Below, piece after piece: positions 57,851 through 64,000 of a DNA stretch of 64,000 nucleotides. The number at the start of each line of letters is the position of its first letter. Position 1 is the stretch's first letter. The translations under genes were made by a program, and so were the position numbers. Below the pieces are notes generated by a model. It was not told the DNA's origin. It did not search any database and worked only from the letters and a program-made list of their open reading frames with translations. The stretch spans positions 1,054,001-1,118,000 of the forward strand of contig CP103023.1 of assembly GCA_024752435.1 (NCBI GenBank). The letters run 5' to 3'. This DNA is from Allantophomopsis cytisporea. Lineage: Eukaryota > Ascomycota > Leotiomycetes > Phacidiales > Phacidiaceae.

Positions 57851-58547
57851 AATTATCAAAAGATTTAGTAAAAAGCAAGTATTTTTCTAAGTTATATACT
57901 ATATATCTATTTAAAAGCTATATATATAACTATAAAGCCAAGTTGTATATAGAGTTTTCAAGCTTTAATAAGCTTATATATATAACAACTTTTATATAGC
58001 TAGCTAAAAGTACTTAGAAAAAAGAAAGGAAGTTAAATATAAAAGCTAACTAAAATCAAGTATAACTTAGTATAATAATAGTATTTAATTAGTATAAAAC
58101 TTACAAATTTAATAGATAAGAAGCTAAGAAGCTATAGTCTATCTCCTAGCCCAATTAAAACTAGTATATATAGACTTATAATAAAATATTGACAAAATAC
58201 TAGGGTTTATATTGCTTCGGCTAATATATAAGTTTACTATAAGTTATATTACCTACTTTTACCTTGTAAGACTAACTTTAAAACTAGAACCTTGACTAGA
58301 ATCAACTACAATACAAGCAAATTAAGTATCTTCAATATAGAACCTAGTCTTGTCTATATTATATATTTTTTCAAGCTTATATTTATATTTTTGAAAGAAG
58401 TAGCAAAATATGTCAAACTAAAGCCTTATATATAATATTTGCTCTTTTATACCGACTAGCATCGATTTAGTGTAAATAGAGCCCTTTAAAACTAGGGTAT
58501 CAATCTTAAAACCTATAGAGCTATTTATAGCCTTTAATAGGTAGTAA
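57851..58547. repeat. AT-rich dispersed repeat
   Basis: Extremely AT-rich DNA with the dispersed segment TTATAATTGCTCTAGCTA... and GCAAGTATTTTTCTAAG, also present near 22.8, 23.7, 46.0 and 60.75 kb. No gene. Confidence 0.5.
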
Positions 58548-60620
58548 TATAACTAGCCTATAAACGATATAGGCCTATAAGCAACGTATTTTTAATATTT
58601 GATTAATAATTTATTATAACTCTATATATACTAGTTTAAATTAGGCAAGCAGATAGGATACAGCTCTCTAGTCTCTACTCTATTAAATGTGTAATTTTTA
58701 CATCAATTAGGTACAACTAGACTAGCTTATACTTATTCTAACGTGCCCTCCCCAAACCAATACAGTACCTAAAGCAACGTACTTCCTACTATATCAACTT
58801 CCCTATACTACTTCAATTGAGTATAACTCTACAACCAATACTTCAATTAACTGAACTAATATGCCAAATGAAAGTGCTATTTCGGAAGCAATAAACATAC
58901 TCAATATACATCAATTCGATTTAATATGTGCTGCTGCACGGTACTTCTAAGTACTAGAGTCAACTCTTTAGTACTAGCCTAAAGGAAGACCAACCCGATA
59001 TAATTCCTACTAGAACAACTAAATACTCTCTGATTCAGAAGAATATACTCTATTTCGATGGATTATACATCAATCTTCAATTAGATACTTTGTTATACCT
59101 GTATTAGTCTAAGATATAGCTTAAGAAGTTGTAAACTAGCAGTATAGAGCTACAATACTTGAAGATTACCAAAACCAACCTATATTACTACCTACTATAG
59201 GCTACAAATAGCTCTATAGATTCTGAAAACGATACCCTAGTTTTAAAGGACTTTATTCTCGTTAAATTGATGCTAGTCGGTATAAAGGAGCAAATATTAC
59301 AAATATAAAGCCTTGGTTTGATATATTTTGCTACTTTATCTGAGAATATAAATATAAGCTTGAAAATATATATAATATAGATGAGACTAGGTTCTCTATT
59401 AGAGATACTCAATCTATATATATTATAGTTGATTCTAGTCGAAATTCTAGTTCTAAAGTTAGTCTTAGAAGGCAAGAATAGGTAACTATAATTAAATGTA
59501 TAAATAGTACAAGTAACTCTTTACTACTATTAATTATATTCAAGGCAAAATATACCAACTCTAAGTAGATTCTAGCTAGTACGCCTTCTAATTAGTACTT
59601 TTCAACTAGTACAAGTAGTTAGACTTCAAATAGTTATTATAGTTTAAAGTAGTTATACAAGGTATTTATACTAGAAAGTACAAAAATAGTACTTAGTCAA
59701 CACAGATTATTAATAGTTGACGGCTACTCAAGCTATATAACTGGTAAATTTATTGCTAAATGTATTTATAATAGCATTGATTTATTTATACTACTACTAT
59801 ACTACTTCTACTTACTACAACTACTTAATATTAGTGTTTTTAGTCCTTTAAAGAGATTTTATACTCTTGAAGTAGACTAGTATTCAAAAGTATATATAAC
59901 CCGTATAATACACGAATATTAGATTGAAATACTCATTAAGATCCGGAATAAAGCTTTAAATATATATAATATTCAAGCTAGTTGGAAGGGAGCAGGTTTA
60001 ATTCCTTTTAACCTACTCAAAGTACTTAATAACCTTCTAATACAACTACCAAGTCGACCTTCTAGTCTACTTTCTATACTACTACCGCATATATTCAATA
60101 TTTCAATATTATAGGGGTCCCCTGTTAGTTATAGGGCACTTAAAAACGCTAATAATATATTCTATAATATACTATTAGATGCTAAATCAGCTGTTTCCTC
60201 TCCTATATACTAGTATGCTAAGCAAGTAACCAATATAATTGAAGCTCAGAATACCAAGCTTACAATTATACAAAGGGAACTTAATATATACAAGGAGCTA
60301 CTCTAAAAGAAGTATACTTAGAATAAGGGAAAGAGAGTACAATTAGAAGGTCAATTTGTATATTCTACTCAGGAAGTATTGCAGATTGTACAGGAAGCAG
60401 AAGAAGAGACGTATACAAAAAATGTTGTAAAGAGCTACTATTGGAGTTAATTGATGTATATAATATATATATTGAAGAGCAGGGGTCCGATATTGGCTAG
60501 GAAGATCAGGATTCTGAATTGGACGAGTTGGCGTAGAGTTATATATATTTAGAGTGGTTATATTCAATTTTACTGCGTCGCTTCGGGTACTACATCGGTT
60601 CTAGGGAAACTACGTTAAGT
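58548..60620 (+). mobile_element. Near-full-length RIP-mutated pogo/Fot1 element
   Basis: About 2.07 kb from a left end (ACTAGCCTATAAACGATATA) to a right end (TTTTACTGCGTCGCTTCGGG). A ruined transposase reads in pieces: IDETRFSI-like text near 59380, LLIVDGYSSYITGKFIAK-like near 59710, NISVFSPLKRFYTLEVD-like near 59840 and the basic/acidic tail at 60380-60540. These are the DDE landmarks of pogo/Fot1 transposases (D...DGHxSH...SPLK). Stops and TA dinucleotides dominate, as after RIP. Confidence 0.75.
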
Positions 60621-60639
60621 ATATATTCTTTTTCTACTT

Positions 60640-60980
60640 TTCTTCTACTTTATAGAAGCTCCTAGTCAGCTATGCATAAACTGTCTTATATATAGGGTTA
60701 CTAGGATACAAAGACCTTATATCTAAGTTTGTAGCTATTTATAATTGCTCTAGCTAGACTTATCAAGAGATTTAGTAGAAGAGCAAGTAATTCTCCAAGC
60801 TATATACTATATTTCCCTTTAAGAGTTATATAAATATAAAACTAAGTTATATATAAAGTCTTTGTACCCTAATAAGCCTATATATACAAAAATTTATATA
60901 TAGCTAACTCAAAGCTTCTATAAAGTAGAAGAGAAAGAATATATACTTAGAATAAGTATAAGTTAGTCTAGTTGTACCTA
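60640..60980. repeat. Copy of dispersed AT-rich repeat
   Basis: Carries the segment AGGGTTACTAGGATACAAAG...TAGCTATTTATAATTGCTCT shared with the blocks near 22.7, 46.0 and 57.8 kb. Confidence 0.5.
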
Positions 60981-61103
60981 ATTGATGTAAAAATTACATA
61001 TTTAATAGAGCAGAGACTAGAGAGCTGTATCCTATCTGCTTGCCTGATTTGAACTAGTATATATAGAGTTATAATAAATTATTAACCAAATATTAAAAAT
61101 ACG

Positions 61104-61184
61104 TTGCTTATAGGCCTGTATTGCTTATAGGCCTGTATTGCTTATAGGCCTGTATTGCTTATAGGCCTGCATTGCTTATAGGCC
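61104..61184. repeat. 17-bp tandem repeat in transposon end
   Basis: Five copies of TGCTTATAGGCCTGTAT or a one-base variant. The unit equals part of a pogo-type terminal repeat (GCTTATAGGCC also near 22655), so the array is an expanded transposon end. Confidence 0.9.
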
Positions 61185-61194
61185 AGTTACATTA

Positions 61195-61365
61195 ATGTGT
61201 TTTATAATATATTATTAGATGCTAAATCAGCTGTTTCCTTTCTTATACGTTGGTATGCTAAGCAAGTAACCAATATAGTTGAAGCTCAGAATACTAAGCT
61301 TATAATTATACAAAGGGAACTCTCTATATATAAGTAGCCAGTCCAGAAGAAGTACACTAATTCTC
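61195..61365 (+). mobile_element. Pogo/Fot1 transposase tail fragment
   Basis: Matches the transposase 3' coding stretch of the other copies (TTAGATGCTAAATCAGCTGT ... GCTAAGCAAGTAACCAATAT ... ATACAAAGGGAACT) but is cut off after about 160 bp. Confidence 0.65.
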
Positions 61366-61828
61366 AGGGAATAGTGGATGAAATAGTGACTCAAACGCGA
61401 AAAATTCGCGAAGATTAGGGGTACTGTGTCGCTTCTGGTGACTAACTACGAAAACGCGGTGCGTCGGTTCCAGGGCAGTCACTCTATATCACTCAGTGCT
61501 GTATAATTGTAGTGTCTTCAAGAGTCGTAGAGAATTAGTTTATAAGCTTATAAAGTGTTGACGCTGGCTATTGTTGTAATCAGTTAGTTATTATAAGTGA
61601 GTACCACTGGTAAACTAGCTATAACTAAAGGGTTGTTGGGAAAAGAAGTTGTAGTGCCCACAGCAATTGAAGAGAATACATTATCTATGAATATATGCCA
61701 AATGTCAACGGAATTCTTAGCTATGTTAGGGATTGATTTTTGATCCACCCATCATCAGCCACGGTATTACTGTGGACACATAGACTTACTCTCCAGAATT
61801 CCTATCCCCTTTGTCGCATTTCGCCGTG
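61366..61828. other. Right border DNA and RFT1 promoter
   Basis: Contains a palindrome CGCGAAAAATTCGCG (about 61398) and another GTGCGTCGGTTCC end-like word at about 61460. Normal GC returns after about 61.6 kb. The end is the RFT1 upstream region. Confidence 0.5.
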
Positions 61829-63649
61829 ATGGCATCAATAACCCCCACAGCAGATCAAAAGAACGCAAAGAAAATCACACTGGACGATGCACAATCATCA
61901 CTTCTTTCACGCTCAGCTCAAGGTGCAACGTTTCTCATCGTACTTCAAATAGGATCGCGGGCGTTGACCTTCGCTGTCAATCAGCTTCTGCTCCGATATC
62001 TGTCCCCTGAGTCTTTGGGATTATCAGTTCAGCTCGAGGTATACTCTATATCTGTTCTCCTGTTCGCTCGAGAGAACCTCCGAGTTGCCATTCAAAGGCA
62101 AACAGACGACACGCATGATGAGAAAAAGGATTCGACAATCTCTTTACCACAAGGTCACGTGGACAGCTTGACACCCGCTGGCAAGACGCAAGCAGTTGTA
62201 AACCTATCCCATATCTCAATACTACTCGGTGTCTTGTTTGCTTTGGTTCTCGGATTCACATACAGTTCATCTCTACAGGCGAATAGGCTTGACGTATTTC
62301 AAAGTGCCTACTTCAAAGAAGCTCTCCTTATTTATGGCTTCTCTACTTTCGTTGAACTCCTTTCAGAGCCTTGTTTTGTTATTGTCCAGCAGAAATCCGA
62401 ATTCAAAGTGCGAGCTGCAGCAGAATCTACAGCCACAGTGTGTCGTTGTTTGGCAGTATGTGTTTCAACAATTTGGGCCTCCCATAACAGATTGAATCTC
62501 GGGGTCATGCCCTTTGCTTTGGGCCAGCTATGCTATGCCGCGTCTCTTTCAGCTGTATATTATGGGAGCACCTGGGGTATTGCAACACGTGGCTCTTTCA
62601 ATTTGAGGCCTACACCAGTATTCTCAAGGTAGGATCATGGCCTTCTCCCATCTCATCGTTGAAGTTGTTGACACGGTCACAGAATCCAGGGAGATTATAT
62701 ATTCTCCCTTTTTTCACGGCCACTCTTGGCCCTTGGAGCCAGCTTGTTTGTTCAATCGGTCATCAAGCATGTACTCACACAGGGTGATACACTGCTCATC
62801 GCTATCCTGGCCTCCTTGCAAGCACAGGGAACATATGCATTGGCCTCGAATTACGGAGGACTGGTAGCCAGAATGGTCTTTCAGCCGATTGAGGAGAGTA
62901 GTAGAAATTATTTTGCCAAACTCCTTTCATCTGTGGACCGTGAACCTTCTGCCTCTGCTGTATCAACCGCCAGCAAGCATCTTCATGTCCTACTCCATTT
63001 CTACACACTGATCTCAGTGGTTGCGGTAGCACTAGGACCTACTATCGCACCACAACTACTTGGGATTGTGGCCGGCTCACGATGGACATCGACTGGTGCT
63101 GGGGACGTTTTAGCAACATACTGCTATTATATCCCACTCCTAGCCATCAATGGCATTACGGAAGCCTTCATATCGGCAGTAGCAACACAGACAGAACTAT
63201 ATGGACAGTCCACTTGGATGCTTGCTTTCTCTATAGGATTTGCAGGTGCTGGATTCATTTTCCTCCGTGTTCTGGATTGGGGAGCTCAAGGATTAGTATG
63301 GGCAAATGTGATAAATATGGCTGTACGTGTCTTGTGGAGTACCACTTTCATATCTCGCTTTCTTTCACAAAGGGGTAATTCTCTTGATATTGCCGCAGTC
63401 ATGCCCCACTTCACCACATTGACTGTGGGTGTGACAACAGCAGCTGTACTTTCACAGGTGCAAAGAGAGTTCACTGTCAATATGATGGGCCTGTCGAAGA
63501 GTGGTGTAGTAACTGGTTGCTTCTTGGTCATACTGTAAGTCCTCCTGCGCCAAAGTCTACAAAACATAGTCTAACAACTCCTCAGCGCCATATGTGAAAA
63601 GTCATATTTCTTAGAATGCTACCGTGCCTTCCAACCCAGAACCAAATAG
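61829..63649 (+). CDS. RFT1: RFT1, ER lipid-linked oligosaccharide factor
   Basis: Three exons, 61829-62628, 62683-63534 and 63586-63649, give 571 aa, within the fungal RFT1 range. It is a polytopic membrane protein of the MATE/MOP-like fold. Diagnostic stretches include ALTFAVNQLLLRYLSPESLG, QSVIKHVLTQGDTLLIAILA, QGTYALASNYGGLVARMVFQ with PIEESSRNYF, and YCYYIPLLAINGITEAFISA. RFT1 is needed to provide cytosolically made Man5GlcNAc2-PP-dolichol for N-glycosylation in the ER lumen; whether it is itself the flippase has been disputed. The exon 2 acceptor (GGTCACAG|AATCC) was set to give DYIFSLFSRPLLALG. It is convergent with DBP3. Confidence 0.93.
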
Positions 63650-63671
63650 AAATATAATTTTTGCCAACCGC

Positions 63672-64000
63672 TCAATCAAAATTGATCTTTGATGCTGTCT
63701 TGGTTGTATCAACATCTTTGTAGAAGGCACCGTATGCATCGTGAGCCTTTTTCTTAACAGTGGTACTGAACATGAGAAGCTCATCTGGTACGTGTTGGTT
63801 TGCGGCCTTCAGGACGTTGATCAAACTGTACACTCAAGTCAATATTTGTCTATTAATAAAAGGGGTTGAACCACACTCAGGGGGCTCAGAGGAAGAGACT
63901 TACGATCCAGACTGGGCCTTGTCATACTCAGTGAACAATGTGATAGCAATACCTTCTTTTCCAGCTCTGCCAATTCGTCAAATACATTGAAGGTAGTCTT
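63672..64000 (-). CDS. DBP3: DEAD-box RNA helicase DBP3, 3' part
   Basis: Partial; the gene continues beyond the right edge. The last exon (63672-63825) and the one before it (63904 to about 63966, with an acceptor near GGCAG) read GRAGKEGIAITLFTEYDKAQ and then SGSLINVLKAANQHVPDELL, ending VKKKAHDAYGAFYKDVDTTK. GRAGKEG is the end of helicase motif VI (HRIGRTGRAG). The tail is that of Dbp3, a nucleolar helicase for 60S pre-rRNA processing. The upstream border of the partial exon is uncertain because the window ends within an intron or exon just beyond it. Confidence 0.85.

Noticed and set aside
59188..60567. Minus-strand AT-rich open frames as small genes
   Set aside because: They arise from TA-rich RIP-mutated DNA in the antisense of a dead transposase; composition-driven.
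21994..61500. Declaring the whole block a Starship
   Set aside because: Only a DUF3435 gene and a GC step support it. No flanking direct repeat or empty site can be shown from one sequence, so it is reported as a hypothesis only.
1..64000. tRNA or rRNA genes
   Set aside because: I did not recognise any cloverleaf with A/B boxes or rRNA segment by eye; a covariance-model scan would be needed to exclude tRNAs.

Overview
The window is nuclear DNA of a filamentous ascomycete (Pezizomycotina). Genes are intron-rich, with introns mostly of 44-70 bp carrying canonical GT-AG borders. Between them lie AT-rich, stop-ridden transposon relics of the kind left by repeat-induced point mutation (RIP). A helotialean (Leotiomycetes) fungus would fit, but the sequence alone does not settle the class.

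Left core block (1-21.1 kb): a Clr2-type heterochromatin silencing factor; a peroxisomal half-size ABC transporter (PXA1/ABCD); Sec61 beta (SBH1) with a coding exon that holds only the ATG; a PSR1-type CTD-like phosphatase; a gene-free, microsatellite-rich stretch (11.8-15.5 kb); a large sterol glucosyltransferase-like protein with an array of C-terminal ubiquitin-interacting-like motifs; and a secreted alpha-carbonic anhydrase.

Accessory block (about 21.9-61.5 kb): it begins in an AT-rich graveyard of pogo/Fot1-type elements. Next comes an intact DUF3435 tyrosine recombinase with C-terminal C2H2 fingers, the protein family that includes Starship 'captains'. Immediately downstream is what I consider the most interesting system in the window: a putative dikaritin-type RiPP cluster. 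It consists of a small secreted precursor with four identical copies of the pentapeptide HQSYI separated by Kex2-type KR sites, five UstYa-like (DUF3328) oxidase genes, a GNAT acetyltransferase and a full-length ABCC exporter. Further right are an unknown nuclear-type protein with an apparent frameshift, a dead Tc1/mariner copy, an MFS transporter, a small DUF1330-like protein, a fold-type IV (BCAT-like) aminotransferase and a SAM methyltransferase. The last two sit in a visibly GC-richer island. The block ends in about 5.5 kb of RIP-degraded pogo elements.

Right core block (61.8-64 kb): RFT1 (ER lipid-linked oligosaccharide factor) and the 3' end of the DEAD-box helicase DBP3.

Working hypothesis: a mobile or fast-evolving accessory island, with a recombinase near its left edge and a RiPP cluster as cargo, lies between conserved housekeeping genes. 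Family assignments rest on motifs read from the translated exons. The peptide product, the role of the recombinase and the island boundaries are inference.
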